Source: Favolaschia claudopus (taxonomy: Eukaryota > Basidiomycota > Agaricomycetes > Agaricales > Mycenaceae). From it: a stretch of 64,000 bases of DNA. Every line of letters starts with the position of its first letter. The first letter of the stretch is position 1. Shown piece after piece: positions 11,440 to 23,091 of this stretch. The stretch is from positions 1 through 64,000 of the forward strand of contig JAWWNJ010000201.1 in assembly GCA_037176885.1 (NCBI GenBank), written 5' to 3'. The position numbers and the translations under genes are program-made. The notes beneath the pieces were generated by a model, which saw only the letters and a program-made list of their open reading frames with translations, searched no databases and was not told where the DNA came from.

Positions 11440-11868
11440 GTCACTCTTTCACAGCGCGCCCAGCTGACTTCGAGATGGAAAATATCAAATCCAGATCCAC
11501 ACCTCTCCCAGTCGGCATCACTCTCGACTCCTCCATGTCCCCCTCAACTCCCGAAGAGCGCGCGGAAATGATTCGTAAAACATATCGCGAACTTTTGGGA
11601 TCTGTGATGTGGGGTCAGCTTGCAACTCGTCCTGACTTATCATTCGCAGTCAGCGTACTCACTCGGTTCCAAACCAACCCCGGTATCGAGCACTGGCGAG
11701 CCCTCCTTTACGTTCTCGGGTATATCAAGAACATTCTTGATTATGCGTTGGTTTACTCTCGTGACTGCGCGCTCACTCCTATCGGTTACAACGACGCCAA
11801 TTACGCAGGCTGCATTGACACCCGACGATCGACATCAGGGTATGCTTTCGTTATAGACTGTGGAGTAT
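11440..11868 (+). pseudogene. Ty1/copia polyprotein fragment: end of RT and start of RNase H
   Basis: The frame reads YRELLGSVMWGQLATRPDLSF, the conserved region after the copia RT, then ALLYVLGYIK and the RNase H start YNDANYAGCIDTRRSTSGYAF. After SGYAF the sequence departs from the family, so the element is cut there; the open frame continues to 12005 by chance. The usual first Asp of RNase H is kept (YNDA). No LTR was recognised beside it, so it is an isolated relic. Confidence 0.7.
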
Positions 11869-12005
11869 ATCGCACTCACTCGCGGTGCACAGCAGCAGAG
11901 GTGGGTGCATGCATGGCTGAAGGAGGTTGGTCTGATGTGCGATGCCAGCTGATGGCGTACCCGTGGGAGATTACGATGAAACGATGCACCAAAGTGCAGC
12001 AGTGA

Positions 12006-12950
12006 AATCTGACTAGAAAAGAGTAGAGACGAAGTCTGTACTCCAAACCAATACAAAATCCAACTACCAACAACTCCAATGCTGTGTGTGTGTGTTCGGG
12101 GAGGTGGGTCAGGCGTATCGACCGTCAATCTCAGTGAACGACTTAGACAATTCTGCCAGTGCACAGTGCAAATGATCCAAAATCCAATTTATTGACTACT
12201 AACTGCTACACAACCCAGATTGGACTTAAGCAGGTACTTGACCTCGCAGTGGGAGTTCAACAGGTTCACAGAGGAATAAACAGATAGTTGGTTGCCCAGG
12301 GTCCTCATCTCATGTTTTCACTGGCAAAATCAGGCCCAACTCAAATTCGTTGACTTCATATCATACAGCCGTTTCGAAAAAAGAATGCGGGTTTTGATTG
12401 ATTTTCGTTTTCGAAATCTGCTTACCTGTGTTTGGTCCCGCGTCCTCGGCTCCACCCTGGTCGAATAAGCTCTTCGTCTCTTTCAGCGCATTCTCGTGCC
12501 AGAGAGTGAGTTGGTGAGGCTCCCTGAACCTTTGAGAATACATCAGAGCTCCAATCTGACCTCCAGCAGGGCTCAAATGCGTGCTTGAGCCCAGTTGTTT
12601 ACATCGACAAGCTCACGGCAGTTGTCATGGATGGTCTGGAGAGACCACGGGGATTGGTAGTGAGCACGTGCCCTCTCTCTTTGTCAGCCTCAGAGATTTT
12701 TTCTTCCTTTGCCCCCATCTCCCCCTCCAGCTTTGGCCTCCGTGGCTTCGTATCTACCTCCGTGGCCTTGCCCTCGTTCTCATACTAGTTTTTGTTGTCC
12801 CACCCACCATCCCCAGCTTACTTGTCCCATTTGCGTGTTTGTGTTAGTTAGGCTTATTAGTTTTTAGCTACACGGTGGGCTGCCGAGGCCCTCCCTCTTG
12901 TAGGAGCACTGCGGGGCTCATAGTTTAGCCCTTCCGCCAATTTATACAGA
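12006..12950. other. No recognised gene; low-complexity and unidentified sequence
   Basis: There is a short TG run at about 12081-12092. Open frames (for example 12581-12847 plus, 12361-12576 minus) lack recognisable motifs. Sequence upstream of 12950 may hold earlier exons of the integrase-like gene, but I could not identify them. Confidence 0.35.
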
Positions 12951-12953
12951 TCT

Positions 12954-13766
12954 AGTACCTGTCAGCTTTTTTTTATCGTCTAGAGGCGCTTCACAAGCTT
13001 GATCGCACAAACGCAAAGCATCTGTGGCTGCTGTATCGTCTCTTTCTTGGCATGATTAACCACGATTGCACCCAGTTTCAAATTCAGTGGAATGCGCATC
13101 CAATCTCGGGTGCTGGCCATGACCGCAGCCCCAATGTAAGAATTGTATAGCCCTAGACGTAAGCAGCAGCTGATCAGCTCACAGGACATGTTCCTTCTCG
13201 GCGGACTTGAGAATGGTGTATACGTACCGACTGACGCCTGTGCAGGCGTTAATCCAGACGTCATTGCAGAGCTATATGGCACCCATGGAAATGTGATGCA
13301 GAAGGGCGATGGAGAGACTGGGACTGGGCAGCTTGACGACGAAGATGTGCCTGGGGTTGGGGAAGACCTTGAGGTTGACCAGGAAGACTGGGAGGATATG
13401 ATTGATGAAGTTGAAGCTGCTAACGCACACCACTTTCATCACGAGCCGGTTCCAGTCCCCAAGCATCAGAATCCCTTTGATGATGAAGATTTCGCGACTT
13501 TCGACGCTGCGCTGCATGAGGCCAACCGCGTACACCTCATCCCACCCGGATATGGTCTTTTGCGTGAAGAGTGGGAAGGCGAGATGTACCCAGCGTTTGA
13601 GATCATCAAATCCGGGCGGAAGGGGAGTAAAGAGCTTCGTGTTGCCTTGCCTGATTCAATACGGCGTCCTCGAGCGGAGCTTTGGGGGCGAGCACTTGCT
13701 TTCATAGACCGACTTACCTATATGGATGAGGATTCGGAAGCGGAGTCGTCGTCAGAATCAGAATAG
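12954..13766 (+). CDS. 3' end of an Agaricomycete integrase-core-like gene, 5' part not found
   Basis: Exon A (about 12954-13135) reads FFYRLEALHKLDRTNAKHLW then LFLGMINHDCTQF and WNAHPISGAGHDRSPN. A 49-nt intron (13136-13184, GTAAG..ACAG) follows. Exon B continues DMFLLGGLENGVYV, a long acidic stretch, VPVPKHQNPF, LIPPGYGLLREEW, IIKSGRKGSKELRVALPDSI, and ends in an acidic serine tail with TAG at 13764. I recognise this from memory as the C-terminal region of a large mushroom family usually labelled integrase-core-domain proteins, thought to be transposon derived. The catalytic DDE part is not visible upstream; the A exon opens right after an in-frame TAG at 12953. The splice junction and clean frame argue that this part was recently functional. 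Confidence 0.5.
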
Positions 13767-13954
13767 ACTTTTGTTTATATTCTTTTAATGAGGGAAAAGA
13801 AAAAGTTATCGGTTACTAGCCATGGTAGCTGCCCTTGTAATAAACACTGGTAAGCCAAACAGCCGCAAGTCTGCCAAATGATATAAATTGTGACAAAACA
13901 GATCAAGTCACCTTTGGTTTCTTTCCCTTCCACTCTACCTCTTCCCCAGTCCTT

Positions 13955-14010
13955 GTACTGATGCCGGGCATGGCCCTTGCCGAAAACGGCAGCTTTGTTC
14001 GTGTTTGGTT
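13955..14010 (-). repeat. Gene-fragment repeat, inverted partner of 16255-16306
   Basis: The minus strand encodes NTNKAAVFGKGHARH. The same peptide-coding block, with two or three base changes over about 48 bases, lies in the opposite orientation at 16255-16306 (NTKKAAVFGKGHARHH). The two copies bracket the 14.1-15.4 kb inverted-repeat elements. Confidence 0.55.
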
Positions 14011-14120
14011 GGCTGAGCACCTTGGTTCCAACTTCGCAAAGGCTTCACCTCTTCAAACGGCATCCAATCCCTTGGGTCACTTTGTGAATATTGTAGGAAA
14101 CAAGCATTGCAACAAAAGTA

Positions 14121-15265
14121 CAGTGGTGGCAAATAGAAATTGCCGTGGCTTTTTGGCCGAAATCTTACTGTATTATACTTCACCGAATGACCTAAAATAA
14201 GATGTAGAGATAGATATATGATACTACTGTACCACTTAGAACACTCAGCTATATATTATGACAATGCATCAATAACAGGACAGTTTCTGATTATTGCCGT
14301 ATCTGGAAAAGCTCAATGTATCCTCAGCAAAAAATAGGATCAAAGTGGATGACTTCCCATAGTACTAAATATTTTTTTTCGAATATCTGTGCTTTTCCGG
14401 AAGAGATGCCGAGGGACCCCATCGGGCTCAGATCTCATTTCAGCTGTTTTTAAACCGTACTAAAGCTTGTTAGATGGTGAATCTGAACAGGGGGTCCCTA
14501 CCCCCTGTTCAGATTTAATCCGCCTGCTTATCCACTGAATAGATGAATCTGGGAAGTGTGGACCTCCTGCCGATCTCGGGTGCTCGGTTATTCCCGCTTG
14601 CCATTTGTCGGCAACCTTCGGAACCCATAAGTCGCGGTGATGCCGGGTAAGCAAATGGTCCGTTTGATGGCTGCCACCAAAAAACGCGTATTGACGCGTC
14701 GCAAACGCGTCGAGACACGCAGAGGAGACGAAAGGGGCTCCTGCAGGCCTACCTAAGAGTTTTCAACCTGTGAGAGAGTTTTGAATTAAACTATTCCATG
14801 TCTACTCATATAAAAGCATGCTGGAAACGACCGGATAATATTTCGACACCATCAAAGCTCATCAAAGCTTGAGCTCACAACGGCTGCTTGAAGTTGGTCC
14901 TTTTAGCTATTTTCTCTGCATTTTCAGCTATTTTTGGGTGAAAATAGCCAACTTTGAGCGGCTGCTGTGAGCTCAAATGAGGGTCAATTCCATTCAGCCA
15001 AAGTAAAAACTAGGACTGTTTTTCAAGTACTTTCATCCTATTATGACACCTTTTCGCTGAGGGTTCATTGTATTTTTCCGGATATGGCAAAAATCGGAAC
15101 TCATCCTATGATTGATGCATTCTCAGGGAGTAATATATTGCTGATTGTTCCAAGAGGTACAAAAGCATCACATACCCATCTCTACATCTTATTTGAGGTC
15201 ATTCGGTGAAGTATACAGCCAGATTTTCACCAAAAAGCCACGGCAATTTCTATTTGCCACCACTG
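14121..15265. mobile_element. Long inverted-repeat DNA transposon, Tc1/mariner-pogo type ends (1145 bp)
   Basis: The ends are CAGTGGTGGCAAATAGAAAT at 14121 and its complement ending at 15265, each flanked by TA (14119-14120, 15266-15267). The inverted arms can be followed for about 240 bases with modest divergence, through ACTTCACCGAATGACCT and AAGATGTAGAGAT. TA duplication with CAGT ends fits Tc1/mariner-like (pogo/Fot1) elements. The 660-bp centre has no transposase, so the element is non-autonomous. Confidence 0.7.
14869..14976. mobile_element. Hairpin element inside the 14.1-15.3 kb transposon (108 bp)
   Basis: TTGAGCTCACAACGGCTGCT at the left mirrors the right arm ending GCTGTGAGCTCAA, with AGTTGG and GCTATTTT blocks inside both arms. 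It may be a tiny MITE nested in the larger element or simply its central palindrome. Confidence 0.45.
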
Positions 15266-15267
15266 TA

Positions 15268-15375
15268 CCATGCCGGATTTTTGAATTTTATGTGATTTGG
15301 TCTGATAATTGCCTTGTTATTGGAAAACCCGACTATCACACAATATATAAGGGCAAATCGAAAAATCCGGCATAG
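15268..15375. mobile_element. MITE with TA duplication (108 bp)
   Basis: The ends CCATGCCGGATTTTT and, inverted, CTATGCCGGATTTTT are flanked by TA on both sides. The left TA (15266-15267) is also the right TA of the 14121-15265 element, so the two elements are directly adjacent. Confidence 0.6.
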
Positions 15376-15379
15376 TACC

Positions 15380-16248
15380 TTGTTTAGTTGTGGATTTTGA
15401 ACAGATTTGTCCGCGGTGGTCAAAGGATTCGGAGAGATTCGAAGGAGGAGATACATTTCTACGGTGATCACTCGAAACCGCCCACCGGAGAATTTGGATA
15501 CAGCTGGTATGCTCTATCAAGTCTTCAGAAAGCTTTGGAAACTCTGTAGCAACATGTCTTGAGGGTTTGAGCAGGATAAGTGAACCAGCAACAATCATAA
15601 GGAGGTGGTCAATGCAATTATCAAAGTGAAATGCTGATAACTTCTTCATTCCACAAGGGATTCGCTGAAACCAAAGTAGGACTATCTATCAATTTATTGC
15701 CTTTGTAGAAGTACTGTCCCAGATTTTTTATTTTCGAGCTTCGGGGCTCACAGGACGTTGATTTCACGGAAATTCAGCGAAAATTCATGTTTTCTGGCAT
15801 GAAAACAAAGATTCCTGTACACATGATGATATATCGACATACGCTGAACACATCTCACACGGAGGTTGAAATATTTTGGGCCGCCGTTCAGCCTGGGGGG
15901 CGAGTGATATGCGCCGTTGTTGACTGTTGTGACGGCCGTGACATGACTCACAAGCGAGCGAGATCCACGTATTTCTGGTTCAATTTCGAGTCTGGGGCAA
16001 AGTCAAAGGATGTAAAGTGTAGATCTTGAGTTTTCGAAGGGTTTGGAGGTGTTTTATATATTTTCTCCTGGAGGTCAAATCCTCACTGTATTCCACGCGG
16101 TTCTCAATTGGCTCATATCACTCAGCAGGTGGAGAATTTCTCACATATTATTGAGAGCCATGTTATAGAACTTTATTTGAGACTTTTCTACCCTCCAACA
16201 TGGTTGTGGAGGGCAGAAATCGACGGGACATGCAAAGAACGAGTTTGA
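15380..16248. other. Unrecognised region with weak open frames
   Basis: A minus-strand frame at 15649-15380 (LSAFHFDNCIDHLLMIVAGS) and a plus-strand frame at 15787-16029 are open, but neither shows a motif I know. Coding potential is uncertain. Confidence 0.3.
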
Positions 16249-17795
16249 TTGGGGACAAACACGAAGAAAGCTGCCGTTTTCGGCAAGGGCCATGCCCGTC
16301 ATCACTTGTACCCAATGTCCCGCCCTTGTCAAGCCGAGGATTCTGACGGCGACGAATGCGATTGTGAGGACTTCGCCCCCAAAAAAACGAAGAGAATGTC
16401 TGCCGAAGGTGCATTCACAAAAGACGCCAGGCATCCAGAAGCCGACCGAGACACGGTAACCTCTATTCTGCATAAGGCAAGGGCTGAGCATGAGCCTGCG
16501 GCCACGTCTGGCTCAGGATCGTCCTTGCTGAGCCAGGCAAAGCGAGAGTCGCTCGGTGGGATGCGGGCAATGCGGCCGAAAAGCAGAAAATTGACCAAGG
16601 GCACCAGCAAGGTAATATTTTGTGCAGCAGCTTGTTATCTCGACTCTCTGACTTCAGTGTCCAAGGGTGCTTCGAAGTCGTCTGCAAGGTCCACTCGGCC
16701 ACGTTCCAAGACAGTCGATGAGCCAGCTTCCAATGCCACATTCATGGTTGACGGTGTCATTCTCTTGACTGCTGGTTTGGTTGAGGACGTGTGTACAAGC
16801 TTCTTTCTTGTTCCTTGTAGTTTTTTTAAATGCGCAGGGCAACACGTTTGGGCTTCCGGATGACAGTATACCTAATAAGGCCGAAATACAAACACTTGTC
16901 AACCGCGGTGTGGCCTACTACAAACCGAATGGGCGAGGCATCCCCCATCTCAGTCAGTACTGACCATGAAGAGGTTGTCGACCTCTTGTCAGAGCTGCTA
17001 ACTTACCGCAGCCGATGCGGTATTTTGAGGAAGCTGGTGACATCAAGTTCACCGACGACGAGGGGAACTCCGTTGTAAGTGCACCACGCTGGTGTCTTTT
17101 GACTCGAGCAAGTCAGCGCCTTGAGTAGAATTCCTTTTTCACACTATGTATATCACCCGTATTTCTAGATGTGCAGCAATACATTTTTCAACAGCCATGG
17201 AATTCCGCAAAAAAAGTCTGGGGAGACTGTCATTCAGAGCGGGAGCCCAGAAGGCAATGGCCACAATCACGCACACATTTTATACGACCGGTCAATAAAG
17301 TACAGGGCAAAGACGATGAACGTTGGCGGTGAGCCGGCGCCGGTAATCGCGCACTGGTCTCCGGGTGCACACCTTTCGACGGAGGTTAGAATTTCAACCA
17401 CGGTGTACCCTGAACATTCGGGTACCATTCTTGTGCCAACCGAGCGCAACCCCACCACTGATGACACGCCACTTGGGGAAAGTGTTGTCGGCCTTTCCGA
17501 GCGTCTGTTTTCTTTGCTGAAAAGGGTTTTTGCGATGGGTCATGCACCATTTCCATCTTATCCGCAGGAATGTTACCTCCCGTATCAACGTGAATGCTGT
17601 GAACGACTCGAACAACAGGGTCCAGCAGTTTGCAACCACATACAACGTGCAGGCGTCTCCTGTTTGGCAGTATCCGGCATCAAGTACTTGCAGCGCTTGG
17701 CTGAGGAGCTAATCAGCACGAAAGGAAAGTATGTATGTCGGAAGTGCACGAACTGCGGTGGCTCCGCTGCCTCTGGTGTCGACGCCCATTTTTGA
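16249..17795 (+). pseudogene. Unidentified, probably broken gene family member
   Basis: The first frame (16249-16863) starts with the repeated block NTKKAAVFGKGHARHH, then an acidic and a basic stretch (DEDGDECD-like, PKKTKR) suggesting a nuclear protein. Later frames contain GLPDDSIPNKAEIQTLVNRG (16845 on) and, at 17169-17795, a longer open frame with several cysteines near its end (CRKCTNCGG). Possible introns with GT..AG borders join parts of it, but stops and frame changes are frequent around 16960 and 17040-17170. I do not recognise the family. The N-terminal block is duplicated in reverse at 13955-14010, so it belongs to a repeated sequence. Confidence 0.35.
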
Positions 17796-18331
17796 AAGAC
17801 ATATGGTGGCAGCAACAATCGCAATAGCCGCCAGCAAGCCAAAAACGTGTTGACAACGTGTTCGATTACCAAGCCACTCCCATGATTGGCTCACGCAGTT
17901 GGCAAGACGTGACTCCCCCCCTTCCCCGACAGTAAAAATACTTTTTTCTCGAGGCGGATTTGAGACATCAGTGATACGATCAATCAATCAGTCATATAAG
18001 CTTACGGAATATACCCACCGACTAGGTCACGGTGCATGAGAACTACAGTCGTCACTGTCCATAATCCATACCTTCTGCGAAGGTCATAACTAGTGATCAC
18101 CACGGGTATCCCGCGGGTCTCCCGAGCTGAACCCGTGCCCGTACCCGGACTATGACCCGTCCCGCGCGGCGGGTACGGGAACCCGTAACCCATACCCGCG
18201 GGAGTCTGGTGGCTCCACGGGTACCCGCCACCCGCCAAACCGCCATACCCGTAGCCACTTAATCGAAGCCCAAGACCGTAGGACAACCACGATGTATATT
18301 AGAATGTCCATTAATGAAAAAAACCACATTA

Positions 18332-19600
18332 TCAAGTGCGCTGTACTTGTTTACCCTTTGAAACGCGCTTCTCTGAAGCCTCCGCATTAACCTCCTCCTC
18401 AATGGTAGGCATTTTCGTCACCTCCTTCATATCCTCGTCATCTATCAAACCTTGCTGGCTCCAACAGCCAAGACACATCAGCATACGACCTGTCTCCGCA
18501 GATAAACGGTTCCGAATGCTCGAGATAAGTAAACGACCACGGCTGAATTGAATTTCAACATAAACCGAAGTTGCTAACCGACGTGAATTAGATAAATAAT
18601 TCGGAGGTGGTACAAATTAGACTCACGCGAGACAGATAAGTAGTCTCGGGCCATGCGCGAGAGGACGGATACTTCTCGGAGTTGTGCAACCACCAACGAA
18701 GAACATCATCAACACCCTTGGCACGCGGCTCAGCCAGATATGTTGCAAGCTCGTTGCCTGTTGACCTCGAGGTTTGGGGTGCGTTATCATCCTCGATGTC
18801 CATCATGTCGAACATATTGGTCGAAGTCTGAAAAGAAATTAAAATATGGCAGTGAAAGAAAAGATATAAATACCGATTCAATCTTCTCCAACAACGGTGC
18901 GGACTCGTCGTCCACTTCAATGACTGCAGCATCGTGAGCGTCCTTTATATTCTTGAAATACCTCTTCAAGCTGCTGTCTAGCTTCGTTGATATCTTCCTC
19001 GTCCCAATCATTGCGTTCCATATAGTCGAGTTTGTAACGAGGATGAAGAACTGTGAAAGTATTAGACCAAAGCCGAACATAAGCAAAGAACAGAAAGCGA
19101 ACTGAGGGCAATACGATAAATACGAGAATAATACGACTTCGAGTAGTACCGGTTGAGAGTTTTCTTTGCCGAAAGAAGAGCTAACTTGATGGGTGTCGAA
19201 AAAGACTTTGATTCACCGGCCGATTTCTTGACAACGGCAGTCGCAAGCATAGAATCAATTTTGTCCATAGCTGGAATCACGGTGGCGAGAGTGGCAGAGT
19301 TGCGTGAAAAAAACCGTGTAGCATCCTTGAACGACTGAAAAATACAAGGTCAGGAATCGACAGATAGAATAAGTATAAAGATTACCTGAAGAAAGTCTCG
19401 AAGATCCTCGAGGATTGTCCATCTACAGGCATATTAGCTTTGTAAAATGAAAAGAACGATTGAACACACTCGAGAGAGCTAAGATTATAATTTGAAAGGC
19501 CGTTCGAGTCATCGAAGGTGAAGTCCCGAATCGCCTTCTTGTAGTCCAAAGCGGTGTTGATCATGTCGAAGGTCGAATTCCACCGGGTCCTAACGACAGT
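18332..19600 (-). pseudogene. hAT transposase, C-terminal part with dimerisation domain
   Basis: Visible blocks in order: TRWNSTFDMINTALDY (19595), IPAMDKIDSMLATAV, STPIKLALLSAKKTLNRYYSK (19200), HPRYKLDYMERNDWDEE (19040), then the hAT dimerisation domain ELATYLAEPRAKGVDDVLRW (18760), LSRMARDYLSV and FSRGRLLISSIRNRL. It ends in a basic tail at TGA 18332-18334. The step from EKYPS to LSRMARDY needs a one-base frame change near 18655, so this copy is damaged. Short introns with GT..AG borders separate several blocks. It belongs with the N-terminal part at 23.1-22.0 kb; together they lack only the central catalytic region. Confidence 0.75.
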
Positions 19601-20550
19601 CTGAATTCAGTTCTCACCGTTACAGAGCAAGTAGAATAAAATCTGCACTCCACATTCAATAGACGCTCGTCACCAACCTGCGGTTGGTTCCTCGCGTCTT
19701 TGTGTCCAAGATCCCGATCCCAATACGTAGATTGATCCCGGTCTCCTCTAATGAATCCAGTCAGGCGAACAGCATTGAGAGCAGCCAGCAAATGCAGGTC
19801 GGCCCCTGTGCGACTTGTGAGGGAGGATAAGCAAGTGCAGGTTGACGCTCGTAGGCAATTCCTGTTTATGGTTGCATGAAGGTGAACACCCACAGAGCAA
19901 AGAAATTGAACAGGGAGACTCTGGGAGAGGCATCATAACCATACCAGGGACATCTGCATTGTGCACATTCATGTTGACACTCGTAGGATGAGCCAAATTC
20001 AACTCTACAGCTTCAGACATAAGAAGACTCGGAGCACTGGCGATAAGGGACTTGGGGATTGCGCTCGTAGCCGGATTCCAGAGCGCGGTTGAATAGAGGA
20101 TAAGATAGCAATATCCCAAATGAGTTAAGTGTCAACGAAAGGATGTTCTGTCCAATACAGCTGGGAAAGCGAGTATGTAGTACTATAGATGATGACACTC
20201 ACTCCTGGGGAACATCAATTTTTCATGGAAGAATAAGCAGAGCATTCAAGGTCGTACTCGTAGGGAGATACCAAGTTTCACCGAGCAGAAATTCCAGTCC
20301 GCCGAATCGAGATTCTTCTAAGACAAACAGAAACAAAAACTGAAAACTGGAAGCCAGAACATGCAAAATGAGACTTGAGAAGCTGCACTCCCAGTGGCGG
20401 AGGGCAAGACAGAGCAAGCTGCAATAAGCACGCGCAGGAGGACGGTAGACGGAAACAACAACCGGATGCCGGGATAACCGTTAACCGAAGCCGGTTTGAC
20501 AGTTGTCTCTAGACAAAGAAAGACGATTACGGCACACTCTGAATTGTATA

Positions 20551-21514
20551 CAGCTGTTTTACGGTTTTTGTCCGGTTTTTGATGGAGTGGGGTTCTTCAA
20601 AGTTGTTTACCTGTGATTGCTTGTGCATACCCTCGCCGAGGAGCCGGAGGCAGTTCAACCGCTCCACCGCAGCCCCACTGCATTCACTGGTGGAGCAAAA
20701 TGCTGGAAATAGCCCAATCTAGTGCTGGCCATAAATATGATACGAAAAAATATATTATGAATATATTCAAATAAATATGAATACGATACGGTGCTCAACC
20801 CCTTCACTGAATATGAATACGGGTGAATATGAATATGCCAGAATATGGATACGAATACGATACGGCTGGGGCATATTCGAATATATCTGAATATGTTTGA
20901 ATACCACTGCGGCGTGATTTGGCCCCTCGGCGGTGCCTCCCGGGGGAAATTTCTAGGGTGATCATTGGTCTATATCAACAACAATCAGCCCAGCAATATC
21001 TCCCGTGGTCTTCCGAGGCATTTGGCATAGATCCGACCAGTGTCGGGCGTCTCGGATCAACCTTCCATACCGGCATCCTTGGTCTCCGAGCCGTCCAATG
21101 TTGGGATTTGACCTTGTATATGGTGCAGGTCATTCAGGACATCGAATAGACGGAATATGAGTGATAATCAAGCATATTGAACACCTATTTGACTTGGTCA
21201 ATGTGCCAGCTATAGTAAGTTTTAGGTGAGTGAATATATTCAAATATATTCATAATATATTCGTATTCAGCCCCTATGAATATGAATACGATACACTACA
21301 AATACGATACGCCGCTGGCGTATTCAAAATTTCAGAATATGTTTGAATATGAATACGATACGGAAAATTCGTATCGTATCGTATTTATAGCCAGCACTAG
21401 GCCCCAATCTGAGGTCAGAGTGGAGCCATACGGCGACTCAGAGGCATACAGGTGTAAACAAGAAACGAAATGCCCCACTCGATCAAAAACCGGACAAAAT
21501 CCGTAAAACAGCTG
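20551..21514. mobile_element. TA-flanked inverted-repeat element (964 bp) nested in the hAT
   Basis: The left end CAGCTGTTTTACGGTTTTTG and the inverted right end match over about 42 bases with two differences. TA flanks both sides (20549-20550, 21515-21516). This is the signature of a Tc1/mariner-like element. No transposase is present; the interior is mostly another element. Confidence 0.75.
20720..21399. mobile_element. Third-level inverted-repeat element with GATACG-rich arms (680 bp)
   Basis: The ends are TAGTGCTGGCCATAAATA and, inverted, TAGTGCTGGCTATAAATA. Both arms are packed with short repeats such as GAATACGATACG and GAATAT, about 190 bp on the left and 170 bp on the right. The flanks show an imperfect duplication, AGCCCAATCT on the left and AGGCCCCAATCT on the right. 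It sits wholly inside the 20551-21514 element. Confidence 0.65.
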
Positions 21515-21569
21515 TAATAGAAGATGATCTCGTACCTCGATGTGTTAAAGTCTGTTTTCAAGTTCACAG

Positions 21570-21979
21570 GCGTGTCATCGCTAGAACCTTATTATATAAT
21601 CTTTGTGGCTGTGCTCTTTACGGCAATTTGGTCCACTTTTCTCATAGCGGCTTCCCTTAGGCACATATGGATCCAAATTTTGGGTATTGAGCATCTGAAG
21701 ATACATATCTACCTCCCTGGAAAAAAATTTGCCATAAAATGCATTTTCTGCCGCGACGTACTGAGCCCTCCCTGCGTCTGGTGACAACTGTGACAAACTT
21801 GTCACGCATCTTTTCAACCACTTCAGGCAAACCCTGGTCATGATCCTGGCTGGTTAAGGCATCGAGCAGGATCTTATATGTCCATAGAAGTGCCTTGGGC
21901 ACCAATTTGGACTGTAGATACACGAGAAACAGGACACTAGACTGATTACATAACAAGATTCTAGCGATGACACGCCTGT
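21570..21979. mobile_element. Inverted-repeat element (about 410 bp) nested in the hAT gene
   Basis: The left end CAGGCGTGTCATCGCTAGAA and its inverted copy at the right (complement ending 21979) match over about 35 bases with three or four differences. It falls immediately after the last recognisable residue of hAT transposase exon 2. A 99-codon minus-strand frame inside (21956-21657) has no known motif. Confidence 0.6.
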
Positions 21980-21983
21980 CACC

Positions 21984-23091
21984 TTACAAACGGACTAGTT
22001 TGACATCACGAGCGATTGTCGAAGGCGAGGGTATGAAAGCCAAAGGGCGCCCAGATTTCATCAATCGGCGATAGCCACGGTCCTTTGTGATTGCGAAAGG
22101 TCGGAGACTCTCGGAAACCCAGCGTACGTGTTCTGCGCTGTAATTTGAAAATGTATGAGCATGATGAAGGTCAGAAATTAATGAGACGCACCGGACTTCG
22201 TGCTTCTCAAGCGGAACATGCGAAAAACTTTCACCACCCGTTGCCGCATGGTGCCTGAAGATGTCGGTGAGCTTCTGGTTCTTCGTACCGGCATTCTTCT
22301 TCAAAAGCCGACGCGCATGATCCAAACTCGCGACTTCCGCAGCTGCTTTTACGTTCTCCTCACCCCAACACTTGAGTGCATGCTTACGAAGATTGGTTGT
22401 CGAATTCCGGTCCTGAGTGCTTTGATTGCGGAAGATCTTGTGAGCGCACCCGCGCGCCGCACAGGTGAATACGTGGTGAGTCTTGCCATTGCGGTACTCG
22501 ATGCCGACTTCACCATCAAAGAAAGCGTAGATTGTGCTTGTCCACGCCTTCTTTGCTGACGCTAGAGCACAGGGAATCAATACTTTTCACGACAAGAACA
22601 CGACATAATGTACCGAGGTCCTTCTTGTCCTGATCTTCCTGAGAAACTACCTCAACCTCACTGGAGCTGGTATCGGAATCCGCATCTTTGTTGGATGGAG
22701 ACGAAGAGCGAGCAGACCCAGCGTCAGAGCCACTGCCACCAAGGTCGAACTGGAAAGAGCCCATTGGATGATTAATTGGGATACTTGTGGAATGAGAAAG
22801 AGGTATCGTACTTTGATCTGACGAACCGACAGAACCCTGACTTGACAGGGAAGAGTTGGAAGACCGAGGAGTTACCGATTTGGTGGATGAACGGGTACGA
22901 CGAGAATGAGGAGTGTCACTTTGAACACCGGGCCGAGAGCTTTTCTTCGGGGTGAGGAAGGCGACAGCCTTTTTCGAAGCCTTCTTGATGGTAGAGCCAA
23001 CTTTGTGGGCAATGTCACTAACAACAGAACCCGAAGAGCCAGAGGAGTGTTCGGAGCCACTGCGCGGACGCTTCCGTGGCGCAGGACCCAT
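21984..23091 (-). pseudogene. hAT transposase, N-terminal part with BED-type zinc finger
   Basis: Exon 1 (23091-22614) begins MGPAPRKRPRSG and is rich in Ser, Arg and Lys. A 52-nt intron (22613-22562, GTAC..CTAG) joins it in frame to exon 2: ASAKKAWTSTIYAFF, then a BED-like finger (HVFTCAARGC..STTNLRKHALKC), and HVRWVSESLRPFAITKDRGY..PSPSTIARDVKLV, the conserved block before the catalytic core of hAT transposases. Coding stops at 21984, where another inverted-repeat element begins (about 21980). The next expected block, with the first catalytic Asp, was not found. Confidence 0.75.

Noticed and set aside
13785..14020. Minus-strand frame of 81 codons as a separate gene
   Set aside because: Only the AAVFGKGHARH block is recognisable and it is a repeated fragment; the rest lacks support.
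18002..18286. Minus-strand Gly/Tyr-rich frame that resembles a structural protein
   Set aside because: It is translation of the CGGGT subterminal repeats of the hAT element.
20700..21400. AT-rich repeats considered as a centromere or origin
   Set aside because: They are bounded by inverted ends and sit inside a transposon, so transposon subterminal repeats explain them.
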